The notes beneath the pieces were generated by a model. That model saw only the letters and a list, made by a program, of their open reading frames with translations, had not been told where the DNA came from and did no database searches. From assembly GCF_022539315.1 (NCBI RefSeq), contig NC_066313.1:67583934-67647933 (forward strand): DNA of 64,000 nt. The letters are read 5' to 3'. A program made the position numbers and the translations under genes. This stretch comes from Serinus canaria. Its lineage: Eukaryota; Chordata; Aves; Passeriformes; Fringillidae. Of the stretch, positions 21,341 to 33,031 are shown one piece after another. Position 1 is the first letter of the stretch. Every line of letters begins with the position of its first letter.

Positions 21341-22377
21341 TTTTTCCTTTCGTTTCCTTAACAGCTTCTGATAAGTAATTACAGCATGATAAGAAATGCT
21401 TTTCCTGTTCCACAGTGGGACAAGACATTTAAATTTATATTCACAATTCCCACAAAAATACCCTTCCTCCTTCCCAAAGATTATTGCTGAATAAATAAAA
21501 ACAAATAAGATTTTGCACTCAAAAGAAGATGTAGTAATTTATACCGAGCAAAATATTTTCAATAGACAAGCATATAGTGCTGGGATTCTTCAAAATGCTG
21601 CTCCAGTAGCTCATATTGAGTCAGCCCTGGCATTGCTCTGGCAGCTTCCCCATTGCTGCCTGCTCAGGGGGTTAGCTAGGACCTAGAAGGACTGAAGGGA
21701 AGAACTGCACATCAGTTAAGCAGAGGAAGACAAGGGAAGAGAACATGGGTGGAAGAACTTTTTTGAAGTTAAGCAGTTAAACAAAGACTAGTAAAATGGA
21801 GAAAAGTGCAGTCTGAACTCAAACTGAGGCTGGTAGAGTATATAACCTAAAGAAAAACCCCATAGTATGAGCTTGTCTTTAATTTGGGGGATGCAGGCTG
21901 ATGAAGAAATCAGAACAGAAGTGATAAAAAGTTTGTCTGAATTTAAGCCAAATAATGGACCAAAATACACAATTTCCTTCAGTAACCACAGGTTGAAAAG
22001 AATGTGATTGAGGTCTCTGTTCTTAATGCAAAATGCAAAGGGAAAAACTATGTGAGTCTTCTCTGTTGATAAAGCCTATTGTTCAATCTCAGAGAAGACT
22101 GTAGTTCATCTTCTGATGTATTGAGTTGGGATGTGACAACTGTTCACAAGAGTGGTTTGAGTTAAGTGAGGTGGGTGGGTGTTTGTGCTTTACTTTCCAG
22201 TGTACTGGGAGACTGTTGTCTCTCTGGGGAAAAAGCAGCTGATGTTTATTTCTTTCACTTAAATGCAAGTAGATTTTGTTTAAAGCTGAGAGAATTCCTT
22301 GTGAATAGTTTGATCAGAAATGTTACAATCCCACAAAAAGATCTTCTGATAGGAAAATGCTCCTTCCCCAATTCCGT
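21341..22377. other. Desert segment, no gene seen
   Basis: AT-rich unique sequence between the microsatellite and an LTR fragment. Nothing supported. Confidence 0.6.
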
Positions 22378-22493
22378 CTAGCTTTAACAATATGACCCAT
22401 GATTATATTTTCTCTCCCCTGTCCAGTTGTGGAGGGGAGTGATAGAGCTGCTTTGGTGGGTGCCTGGCATCCAGCCAGGGTCAGCCCATTGCG
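22378..22493 (+). mobile_element. Fragment of an avian ERV LTR (3' end)
   Basis: The stretch ending in ctggcatccagccagggtca (22466-22484 region) and the preceding ctctcccctgtccagttgtg match, by recognition, the U5 end of a common bird LTR family whose 3' end reads ...GGGTCAACCCACCACA. The left boundary is around the decayed ...gacccatgattatatttt. The terminal CA is mutated (..ttgcg). The upstream U3/R part is missing. No internal retroviral sequence adjoins it. Confidence 0.6.
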
Positions 22494-25400
22494 TATGGTA
22501 ATTTCATTTCAATGACTAAATTGCAAACATAACTCCCCAAATTATTATTCCCATAATTTTATTTAGCAGCCTGATCAGTTGTACCACTGCCACAGGTACC
22601 ATTCTGCTGGATCAAATATCAGTTTGTCTCAAAGGTTTGTGCAAAGTTTTGGAGGAAACATGATCATACACAGGTTTCAAAGTCAGATAGTATTACATCT
22701 CACAAATAAGACCAAAGCCAAAAAATTGCCTTTATACGTGCACATTTAGAAGGCAAACCTTCCTCTACTGGTAACTGGATTTTGGAGTCATTCTGCAGTT
22801 TGCTGTAGCTGCTCAAGCATAACCTCAAATAAAATGTTTTGCATTCATTGAGCCCAGAGGGTCATGAAAATGGTTTTTACAGACAGTCGATTATTTTTTA
22901 TGATACTTAATTTAGCATTATTTTTGTGTGCTCATTAGTAGCACCCATTTCACAGAACAAAGCCATCCAAATCATTACCTAAGGGATATTGTGGCCCATG
23001 GGCCAGTTCTAGTCCTCAGGACAACTGTAACATCAGATAAGAATTATTTTCCTTGAGAAATCATCTGAAATCACCCATCCCACAGTAGTCAGGAAGTTGG
23101 GTAACATGAAGGTGAATCAGTGTTGGGAGGCTGAACAGCTCAAAAATTATGCATTGGATGTGCACACTGGAAAAATAATGGGTTTATCATGGGTAGAATA
23201 GATGAAGGATGACTCCAATCCTGCTGAAAATTGCCCCCCCTAGCTACATCTATGAGAACCCTCATACAAACATTTACCCAAGTACTGGATTTACACAGTG
23301 GCATGCCCAAAACCAAGATTTAAATGCTTGCACACCTAAGAAGGAAGTTGCTGCTGTGCTAAGGCAGATGGACTGTGACAGCACTTTTTCCTTTCCAAGA
23401 ACAAACCTAAGATTAGTGATGATGAAGGAATCAGAGAAAGGTTAATGGGCTAAACAAACGTTTAGAATTCTGCATACTGCAAAAAAATTTTCTATCTTCC
23501 TGTCTTTTTTCCATTTTTTCTCCAATTTCAATAGCATAAATAATCCCCAGACACTTAACTTGATCTGTAGCTACACTGGAAAGATGGAATTTATCTTCAG
23601 AAACTTATGATTATTGTTAATGGAGAATATGATTAATGGACAGAAGCATGCATTTTTAGAGTATTTCAAATGGCTGCTACAGGTTAAGATGAGAGACACT
23701 GTGCAAGTACTCTCCAGTTGCTATAAAAGAAATCAGGATGACTAATTTGGAGGTAGAGATCTTTAAGTACTGTGATAGCTTCATTGCAGAGCTCTCTTTA
23801 TTAGTTCAGATGAAAATCACTGTAATTCAACTCCTATCTCCAAGTTTCTTTGTAGCCTTGGATTAGGAGAGCACAGATGATAGACTGGCATTTCATATAA
23901 CCACATTGGGTTGCTGTATGTATGCAATATGTATAACACAGAAAAGACAAAAGGTATTTCTTTAAGTTAGTCCCGTACCAGAGATACATACTGGAGCAAT
24001 TAATATAATCTAGGATAATATTAGAGGGAATAATAATGCAGCTGGGGTCATTAACCTCTTCTTTACACCTGCAGATGGAGAAACTGATTATTCCTTTGGA
24101 TACTTTTGCTAGATTGAACCTCTGTTCTGCAGGGAGGTTTATCCTTTCTGCGTGAGAAACACTATTGACTTGTGTTGCAGTGTGCTGGCTGCTGGCTCAG
24201 CTGTCCCCAGATAACAATGTATAACTGCATACTGCCTCCATGAGAACATCCTGTCGCCTGGTCTCCAAGAATAACTTTACTGCAGAGCTCATTGTTCTCC
24301 AGGGTCACTGCCAGTGAAGTCATGTGCTGCAGACCTCCAAGAAGAGAAACAGTTACACTGGTCCAAAAATCCACATTTAAGATTTAAAAAACCCCTAACA
24401 AAACAAACAAAAGGGAAAAAAGGGTCCCCTCTAACGTCTCCTTCCCCCCCAAACCCAACCAAAAATACCCAAGCCAACAAAGCCCAGCAAAAGAGACCCA
24501 GTGGTGATAATTGCAAGGAGCAAAAATTAAGCCTGCTGAAGTAAAGGAATTTTCTTTTCTTGACAACCTTAACGCTCCTTTTATACTACAACTTGTAATC
24601 ATATGATTGCATGCATCTTGTTTTACTCTGGGGCCTCTGACACATTTGATATGCAGCATAGATTATGTTATTTGATTTTCTCCTTGCTTGACTTTTCCTA
24701 GGTGTTATTTCACACTGCTGATTATGAATTGTTTGCAAATGGTGGCAGTTGTAGGTGTCACAGCTGTAGGGGTTAAAGTCTTGCCTGACTGCAAAGAAAT
24801 TCAGAATATATTTATGAGTGGGAAGACACTACCATTCATTTTTGTTTCCTGTCTTTTCTTTCTCACCCACAGTGCTGTAACACTGAGATAGTTACTGCCT
24901 TAAATATTCTTTTAGAGTTCCTGTAACTAGAAAAAAAAAGGAGCAAAAAAATTAAAGGCCATTTTCTGTGCATTAGGAAAGAAGTGTTCTATGTGTAATG
25001 GAAAACACAGATATAAAAGTATAAAAGCACAGATATCTATTTTCTCATAATAATAATTAATTTTAATTTTTCTCTATGTTTTTCATGGGCTCCCATTGCT
25101 AATGAAATATATTATTGCCACAGTAGTATTTTATAGATAGGCACATAGAAATGGACTTTTATCTTTTTTCTGAGTCCATAGTGAAATGGTTTTAGATTAC
25201 TAGTTACTAGTCAATAGTGCTCATCATGCAGGTGTTACCTGAATTGCAAGGTGAATACTATGTGGTTTATATTATAAGTTATCTAGCAAAATAACATTTT
25301 CCTTAAGAAACAGAGTTTTATAAAGCTTAGAGTCTTTTTACATTTATAGTTCTGAGTAATGCAGTTCAGTTCAAATTGAACAAAATGCATAAAATAAAAA

Positions 25401-25549
25401 TTTGTAAATTTAAACTGGGTTTCCAAAAGTTCAAAGTTACCAATTTTTTTGTCAGATCTGCTGGTAAATGGATTATGTTATTCTTTTCATTAGAAGAGAG
25501 TGATAGTTGGGAAGATAAAGCAGTTTGCTGGCATCAGAAAAAAAGTGTG
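22494..25549. other. Desert segment, no gene seen
   Basis: AT-rich unique sequence. Short open frames around 23209-23445 and 24289-24660 have no domain, no paired splice context and no codon-usage signature. Nothing supported. Confidence 0.6.

Positions 25550-25578
<29 letters not shown>
25550..25578. repeat. (AC)n dinucleotide microsatellite
   Basis: About 14 perfect AC units. Confidence 0.97.
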
Positions 25579-25580
<2 letters not shown>

Positions 25581-26438
25581 CAATACAGCCTCAGTCAGCC
25601 TGAGGCACAGGTCTCCTGCACATTTCTTCCTGCAGCTTCTAGTCAATAGGTTTGCTCCATTTTGGAGATGACAGGGTCCACCACTGTGACAGTGAGTTGG
25701 CTGCAGTTATATCTTCCAGCAAAATTGCACCAAGTTTTCATTTATATTCATGGTTCCCTCATGTTCCTATGGTGGTGCAATTAAAGGTGTTAAATCATTT
25801 ATTTTCTTCCTGCTATACAATACTTAGCTCAAAATGCACTCTTTCACATACAATCCAAAACTTCTGAGAGCAAGGATTATGTTTTCTTATTTCATCCCCT
25901 CTGATTGAAGAGATTAGACAATGACAATACCTCCTAGGTCTTTTATTTTCTTACTTTGCCAATGTTAACTTTTTCTACCAATATTGCTATTTTTTCTGTT
26001 GTCATAACCAGTCAACATTAGGCATTTCTAGTAAGATATTTATTTCACTCATATTTCAGAGGGTATTTTAAAACTCAGTTTTTTATGTTTTCCTAATGGT
26101 GGACCTAACATTCATCTTTGTTAATATTGTCCTTATGGAGGATATGCTATTTTTACCATTCATAAAAAACAGACCTAAAATATTGTCATCTGAATTTTTG
26201 AGTTTTCTTTTATTTTGCAATCAACTTAGTGTATCACATGCATGCATTAATTCATCCTTCTAGATTTTGCAATATTTAGAAAGCAAAGGTGACATTTGTC
26301 TCATATGACTTGAAGCATGCCCAAGTTAGATCTCTAAATCTAAATTAAGGTGCTTTTTATATGCCCAGGAGAAAAGTAGGTATCTCTGGATGTGATGTGT
26401 CTGATGTTATTCCAGAAGCCATCATTATGCAGAGTTTA
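25579..26438. other. Desert segment, no gene seen
   Basis: AT-rich sequence up to the LTR cluster. No feature recognised. Confidence 0.6.
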
Positions 26439-26701
26439 TGTCATGGTTTAACTCTAGCTGGAATTGAAGCCTCGCAGATCCTCTCACTCACACAGCATTC
26501 CAGTGGGATGGGGTGCAGAGTTGGAAGGGTAAAAGGGAAAACTCATGTGCTGAAATAAAGAAAGACAGTTAGATAAGAAAAGTGAAAGTTGCACACACAA
26601 GCAAAGCAAAACAAAGAATTCATTCATCACTTCCCATGGGCAGGCAGGTGTTCAACCATCTCCAGGAAAACAGGGCTCCCACATGTGTAACAGTGCCTTG
26701 G
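26439..26701 (-). mobile_element. Outer ERV LTR, left part
   Basis: Begins tgtcatggtttaactctagc on the plus strand, the end of a common bird solo LTR whose sense strand here is minus. It runs to cttgg at 26697-26701, where a younger LTR of the same family interrupts it. The remainder resumes at 27293. It contains the decayed counterpart of the polyadenylation region (ataaagaaagacagtta near 26557). No coding sequence. Confidence 0.8.
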
Positions 26702-27292
26702 TGGTGTGGTTTAACCCCAGCCAGAAACTGATTACCAGGCAGCTGCTCTGTCACTCACCCACCACTGGGTAAGCCAGAGAACCAGAAGGGTAAAAGATAG
26801 AAAATTTGTTGATTGGGATAAAGACAGTTTAACAGGTAAAGCAAAAGCCATGCATGCAAGCAAAACAAAGCAAGGAATTCATTCACTGTTTCCCACAGAC
26901 AGGTCTTCAGTCTTCTCCAGGATAGCAGGGTTCCATCACACATAATTGTGACTTGGGAAGGCAAACACCATCACTCCAAACATCCCCCTTTCCTTCTTCT
27001 TACCCCCTCACATTATATACTGAGCATGATGCCATATGGTCTGGAATATTCCCTTGGTCATTTGGGGTCACCTGTCCCAGCTGTGTCTTCTTCCAACCTC
27101 CCATGCACCCCCCACTCCCTCCCCAGTGTGGCAGTATGGAAAGCAGAAAAGGCCTTGGCTCTGTGTTAGCCCTGCTCAGCAATAACAAAACCAGCTCTGG
27201 ATTATCAGCCCCGTGTTCAGCACAAATTCAAAGCATAGCCCCATACAGCCACTGTAGGGAAGATTAACTCTACTCCAGCCAAAGCCAGCGCA
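26702..27292 (-). mobile_element. Inner solo LTR inserted into the outer LTR
   Basis: A 591-bp element beginning TG (tggtgtggtttaacc) and ending CA (ccagcgca) on the plus strand. It aligns along its whole length with the combined flanking LTR halves. It is bounded by cttgg at 26697-26701 and 27293-27297, a 5-bp target duplication. Read on the minus strand it has the poly(A)-like GTTAAACTGTCTTTATC, so its sense direction is minus. A 5-bp duplication favours an ERVL-like integrase. The lack of internal sequence indicates LTR-LTR recombination after insertion. Confidence 0.85.
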
Positions 27293-27657
27293 CTTGGGAA
27301 GACAAAAGCCATCACTTTGAACATTCTCCTTTTCTTTCTCCTCACCCTAGCTTTTTATGCTGAGCATGACAGTATATGCTATGGGGTATCCCTGTGATCA
27401 TTTGGGGTCAGCTGTCTTGGCTGTGTCCCCTGAAAACTGCTTGTGCACCCCCAGACTACTTGCTGGTAGGTCAGTGTTAGTAGCAGAGCAGATCTTGAGT
27501 CTGTGTAAGCCCTGCTCAGCAATGATGAAAACATGTATGTATTATTAACATTATTTACAGCACAAATCCAAATCATGGCCCTGTACAAGCTACTGTGGAA
27601 AAAAAAAAAAAAAACAACAACCAAAGGCAAGCCTCTATGCCAGCTAAAATCAGGACA
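27293..27657 (-). mobile_element. Outer ERV LTR, right part
   Basis: Continues the outer LTR after the inner insertion: cttgggaagacaaaagccatc aligns with the same point of the inner copy. It ends ccagctaaaatcaggaca, the LTR terminus (TGTCCTG on the sense strand). An A run at about 27599-27614 lies inside it. The outer copy's flanks (gttta at 26434-26438 and ggtaa at 27658-27662) match poorly, so it is either older or one end of a deleted provirus. Confidence 0.8.
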
Positions 27658-30488
27658 GGTAATTTCCTGTTTGTCTATTGTGAAAATCCTAGAGGGACTG
27701 GCTCAGAGATATTGGTGCCTTTATTGCTCAGGATAGAACCTGTGAACCACACCCTAAATTTCCTACATTCTATGCCAAAGATAGGTGTCTTGATTACTCT
27801 TGATTCTTGAATACTTCAAAAGTACATAATGGGTCTCAATGTGGTCCTTAAAACAGTTGAGAATGAGTTTGGAGGGTTTGGCTCTAAATTGCTTGTAATA
27901 TTTCTTTTCATGCTAAAAAAGATACACAGTTCAGGTTGGTATCTTCTTTTATTTTTCCACTTTTAATTTAATTTTCTTTCACTTTACTTTCATTGGTAGA
28001 GCCTCTTTTGATCTTTGTACTTCTTTTTTCCCTTTGGTAGTTATATAAGTCCTTTTATTCTTCTTTTCCCTTTTTGGCCTATTCATATTTAAGAGTCCTT
28101 GGATTCCTTTCCTACCACTCCTTCCTGTATATGTACTTTGAACTCTGAATAGCCCTTTTGAAGACACTCTGACCATTGCTTTGCCTTGTATCTCCTTCCC
28201 ACCACCCCCTCCAGAATGTTTTTCTCATTTTTTTCATTTTCTTTTTAAAGATAAGCATTTATTCATATATCATATTCAATATTTTATGTTCCCTAAAATG
28301 TTTCTGAAAGTGGAGTTGATTCCCTTACTCCATTTTTCTCGCTGAATTATTTTCTTCCTGTATTGGATTCAAGTGCTTTGATTTCATAGTTTCAATGCTT
28401 CACCTCCCAACAGCTGAAACTTTGACCCAACACTTCATCTTTAGTTTTTGGAATTTAGTTTATGTGTTTGACAATTTTCCATCTGTATGCACTATCTAGA
28501 GACTTGATTAACTAAAATGCAATCAGAGGTTTGCACCTTCCCTGGCTCTGTTCCAGAGCTAGGGCCTAAGGGGTATGAATGAAATTATTGCTGTAGGAGT
28601 TTGGGTTTTTTTGGGTTTTTTTTGTGATTTTTTTTTTTTTTTGTTGTTGTTGTTGTTGTTATTGTTGTATATTTGTAATTTCTTGTATGCTTACCTGAGA
28701 TTTTTACCATTTACTGTTGTCACCCTCAAAATGATAAAATATGTGCTTTGAAAGCATTATAAAACATATTTTACACCTATTGATTTTCTCTTCTCTGCCT
28801 TTCCCATGCATACTGCATCCTGTCCTTTCAACACAAGGGAATTATCCCACTAAGTTTCAGTTAGTCTTTCCAGATCGTAATCTCCTTTATTTTGTACAGC
28901 ACCTTCCAGTTGTTGCTTGTTTCCCCACACATTTGAGTCAGGCATTATATTCATGTTATCCTTCATCTTTTGCTTCAGAACAATTTTATTTTCTTGCCTA
29001 ATTTGTATGTTGGAAGTACAAGCCGGATTATCCAAATTAAGTGAAAGCTTTCCCTTTCCCTCCTTCTCCTGAAGGTTTGCAGCCTGCCTAACAGGCTCTG
29101 CCAGTTCTGAGCCCAAGAGGCTGGCAACCTGTCTGCATAAGGGGAGACAGTGTAATCCAAACAGTTGGCTGTGGCAGCAGGAGGCATTCCAGTGATCTGT
29201 GCACTCAAACCCCTCCAACCTACCCCATCGGATCTTTCCTTGGTTGGCTTCCAGCACTTTACTTTCTTCACCCGTGCTTCACATGAGGAAGTCTTCTGCA
29301 AGTTTCTTATCTGCACAGTTCCTTACTGTGCAGACAAGATTTTCTTTTCCTTACTGTCTGAAGAAACACTTTCTTGTATTTAATATGAATGTACTTTATT
29401 GGTGTCATTTGTTTCTTTAGGGAATATGATGATTAGAACTTCTGGAGCATTACTCAATAAATCTAGCAACCCCTTTGTTATGACAGTTCTTTTCATCCTG
29501 GCTCTCTATCATGTTTTGCTTGTGTAATATTTTGAACTACTTTCCTTGTATGCAAATTAATCAGTTGGGACTGCTTATCCTTTCTGTCTTTCTGACAGGT
29601 CTCTTTCAGTGCTTGTGCTGCAGTCATACATGGTTGGAACTCTTTTCTTCATATCAAAAAAATAACACACCTGTTGCAGGTGTTAGCGCTGTTTCCACAC
29701 ATATTTCCCATCTGCTTTTCCTGTGGGCTTTCTTAGGATTTTTGGCACAAAGCTTTGCTTTTCTCCTCTACTATATGTGGGGTCTTAATTGCCTCTTCCT
29801 TTTTTTTATATTTTTTCTTTTTTATTTTTCTGGTAATTTCTTTTCTTGGTCTTTGTCCAGTCCCTGTTTCAGTTTGTCTTTCCCATTTGCACTTCATTTG
29901 GCTGTTCCCTTATCATTCATAGAATACATCTAAACCCCGCTGGGTTTGTCCATGGAAAGGTCATGGACATAGTTTTGAGCAGCTGTTTCTTCCTGTTCTT
30001 CAGGTTGGTTTGAAATGTCACAGCCTTTTGCAACCCTTTTTACATGAGCTGCACCCGTCCTACAGCTGATTCCTGACACTGCCCAGTTTTCTGTCTTGGT
30101 TTGCCATGCCACCCTTTGCCTGAGGTGATCCTGGCTACATACATGCATATGGCTGAAAACATGAGGGGGAAAAGTGGGGGAAAACTAGACCTGTATTTTC
30201 CTGAGGATGCAGCACAGTGGGAGACTTATCTTCCTGCTGCAGCTGTCTGGGAGGCTGGTCACAGCTTTCTCTTAGCTTGGGCAGATTTTGCTGCCAAATG
30301 CTGAGAGATTTGTTGTAGCCATGGGTAGTCAAAGTAAAGGAATAGATAAAGATCCTTTAGCTATGTGTGTATAATCCATACAACAGTCATTATAATACTT
30401 TGCTTTCAAATACTGTTTTCTGGACAGAAATCATGGTCTTGTGGAAGAGGTACAGCCATTTGGTTTGAGGGCAGACACCGCCTGCAAT
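27658..30488. other. Desert segment; possible but unproven ERV-derived sequence
   Basis: AT-rich stretch to the right of the LTR cluster. Open frames on the minus strand of 60-135 codons (about 28850-29320 and 29930-30330) lie where the interior of a minus-strand provirus would be, but I recognise no gag, protease or polymerase motif in them and no clear polypurine tract next to the LTR. Simple repeats at 28628-28667. Treat as non-coding. Confidence 0.35.
28628..28667. repeat. Poly(T) followed by (GTT)n
   Basis: About 15 T followed by eight GTT-type units. Low-complexity sequence. Confidence 0.9.
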
Positions 30489-30582
30489 GTCATAGTTGCA
30501 GAATCATAGGATTGCTGAAGTTGAAAGGGGCCTTTAAAGGTCATTTAGTCCAACCCCTCTGCAATGAGCATGGTTCCCCCAT
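30489..30582 (-). mobile_element. CR1 LINE 3' fragment
   Basis: The plus strand reads agaatcatagg ... ggggcctttaaaggtcattt ... tccaacccct, the reverse complement of the CR1 3' UTR end, so the element lies on the minus strand. It is severely 5'-truncated (about 90 bp) and partly decayed. Such short 3' pieces are the usual form of CR1 in birds. Confidence 0.85.
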
Positions 30583-33009
30583 GCACCTGTGAAGGAACAG
30601 TAGGTTTTCTTGGGTCAGTAAATGAAAAAGTAAGGAAAAAAACCCAGGCACTGTTATTCTAGAGCCAGCAGGTTCCTTCTCTATATCATGCCCTGAGACA
30701 TACCTCAATTGCTTTGTACCCCTGAAGCTGCTCAGGTGAGAGGGAAGAGCTGCTGCGTGCCTCCCTCTGGAACAGCTCCAGTCCTCTCTGCACTGACTGT
30801 CATCCTTCTTATGCCCATGTATAAATTACCTTGCTTAGGTAATATTCTCCATATAGCTGTCCTACTGCCACATGTAGCAGAGAATGGTAGAAATATAAGG
30901 AACTTCTCCCTGGTTCACGGCTAATTAGGCTTGAGCAAGCTTTATAAGAAGCAGTTTTGGGGTTCCTGGGGTAGCTCTTTACATAGGTGGGTTATGGGGC
31001 CTTCCATAGAAAGTGCATATAGGTCACAGAGGCTCTGAATTCTGCTTTTTGCCCTCCAGATTCTTTGATGTGAACTTGCTGGCATTGACTCCCTTCAGGC
31101 ACGAATTCCTCACCAAAAGTCATGACGTGGGTTAAAAGCACTTTGTTTAAGGGAGATCTGAGCCCATTTCCATGCAAAGTAGGTTCCCTAAGGAGACAAA
31201 GGTGTTCAGCCTTGTTCTCTGTATAGGGTGTTAATCAGAACATAATTTTCTAAAAATGCTATCTAATTTTGCCATCTTGTATTGTTGACTTCTGAGGATA
31301 CTCTGCTTTGTGGGTGATATGCATTCTTATTTCATCATAATTTTTCCTCATCTTATGGAATGGCTATGTATATTTTACAGGCCTCTCTAAGATCAGGTTG
31401 CTGAGTAAGAGTTACTAAAAAGAATATAGCAAAGATTTTAGAAGATATTTTTGTCATTTTGTCAAAATGAGCCTCAATCAAACATATTTATATTAGGTCA
31501 AAAATAACATTAAAATTGGGGAGAGGGTAATTTTGCAGTCTGCTAGTAATTTTCAATTCTCAAGAAGCAAAGTTTTGTTCAAAACAACTCAATCTCTACT
31601 CTCCTCACTAACGTACATAGAGTATTCGATATTGTATTTCATTATGTAAACTTTGCTTTAATGCTTCTCATTACTTCTGCTCAAGTAACCCTGAATAAAT
31701 GTAGTGTCTGGCACGAGATGCTGTTCCTATGGCTTTGTTTCAAAACTAGTGCCTTTGTGTTGCACAAGATGGATCTCTCAGTGACATGACAGAGCCTTCA
31801 CTTTAAATCTTCAATTTGGGAAAGCTGTTCCATCTAACAAAAGCCCGACATCCTACATGAACTTCTAGATCCCTACCCCAGGGCATCAAGCCAGCAATGA
31901 AGGATTAAGACCTAGTTATGAAAAGGTCTTGAACTGAACAGGAATAAGAAAGTTTTGGTTTAGAGACTATATATGGAGAGCATTAGGGAAAAGTCTTTAG
32001 TCCTGTCTGTTTGCAATCTAAAATCATTGTGAAAATGCTTTCTTTAGTTTGCTGGCATGGGCAATCAGAGAAGCAGGAGAGAAGGAAGGAAATGAGAGAC
32101 TATCTAATTATGCTTCTATAAATGTCCTCCAATACCTTGCTAATGTGGCTGGTGGAACTTTTTCAAAACTGAAGTAGACAAATGTGGCGCTTGTCCAGCT
32201 GAAATGGGAAACTAACATGCACAAGGTTTGGCCAGAAGGCTCCAGGAAAGCTTGACTTTAAGTGCATAACCACACTACATCATTTGCTGCATCAACAGCA
32301 GCAACCAGCAGAAATGACAGCTGAAGCTGTCTATAACATAGCACTACTGTCTTCTCTAAATCTCAAAGAAATCCTTCATTCGACTCCGTTGTATCTATCC
32401 TATGGATGATATATTATAACCTCTTCCCATCATTAGCAATATTTAGGTAGATGGTACAAATTGTCATGGTATGCTAAATAAAAAAAGGAAGGGAAGTAGA
32501 GTTTTGGATATTTTATGTAGGCACTGTTTAACTGTTGGCTCTGTCCCAGGCTCTGGGAGGATCTCTCCAAACAACTGTTTCTGAGTCAATATGTGGCAGA
32601 GTTTTGGGTCTAATTTGTTCCAGGGACCACCTCCAAAAACAGTCACATTTTGTTTTGTTCTCTGGCCCTGTTTTATTTATCAGCACAGATACAGCCATTG
32701 GGTTTGTGTTAGCATGTGAAATTATGAGACTTTTCATGACAATTCTGTTTCTCAGTGACTTCACCTCATCAAACATCAGCTTCAAAATCTAGCCTGTCCA
32801 AATCTCGATCTGCCCTGTTATATTTCCTCTGTCTAGCACATCCAAAGTCCCAGATGTCTGAGATCTTCTGTTTTATAGCAATATCATCTTGTGGTTTGTG
32901 TTTTCAGTTCTTGTTGTGTTTTGTTTGGTTTGTGGGGGTTTTATTATTACCTATGCTTTGATTTTGTTTGGTTTTGTCATTGTTTGAAATTTTGATCTGC
33001 ACTCAACAC
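30583..33009. other. Desert segment, no gene seen
   Basis: AT-rich unique sequence. A small palindrome-like tcattttgtcaaaatga lies near 31452. No gene or family recognised. Confidence 0.6.
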
Positions 33010-33031
33010 AAAAAAAAAAAAAAAAAAAAAA
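33010..33031. repeat. Poly(A) tract
   Basis: Twenty-two A residues followed by an AAAAC-rich stretch. No retroposed gene adjoins it. Confidence 0.95.

Noticed and set aside
21168..21428. Glu-Lys repeat protein on the minus strand
   Set aside because: Translation of the TTTCTC microsatellite.
29511..29933. Plus-strand 140-codon hydrophobic frame
   Set aside because: Rich in Phe, Leu and Ser because the strand is T/C-rich. No recognisable membrane-protein family, and it lies in a region of low complexity.
33010..33031. Poly(A) tail of a processed pseudogene or SINE
   Set aside because: No gene-like or SINE-like sequence precedes it on either strand.
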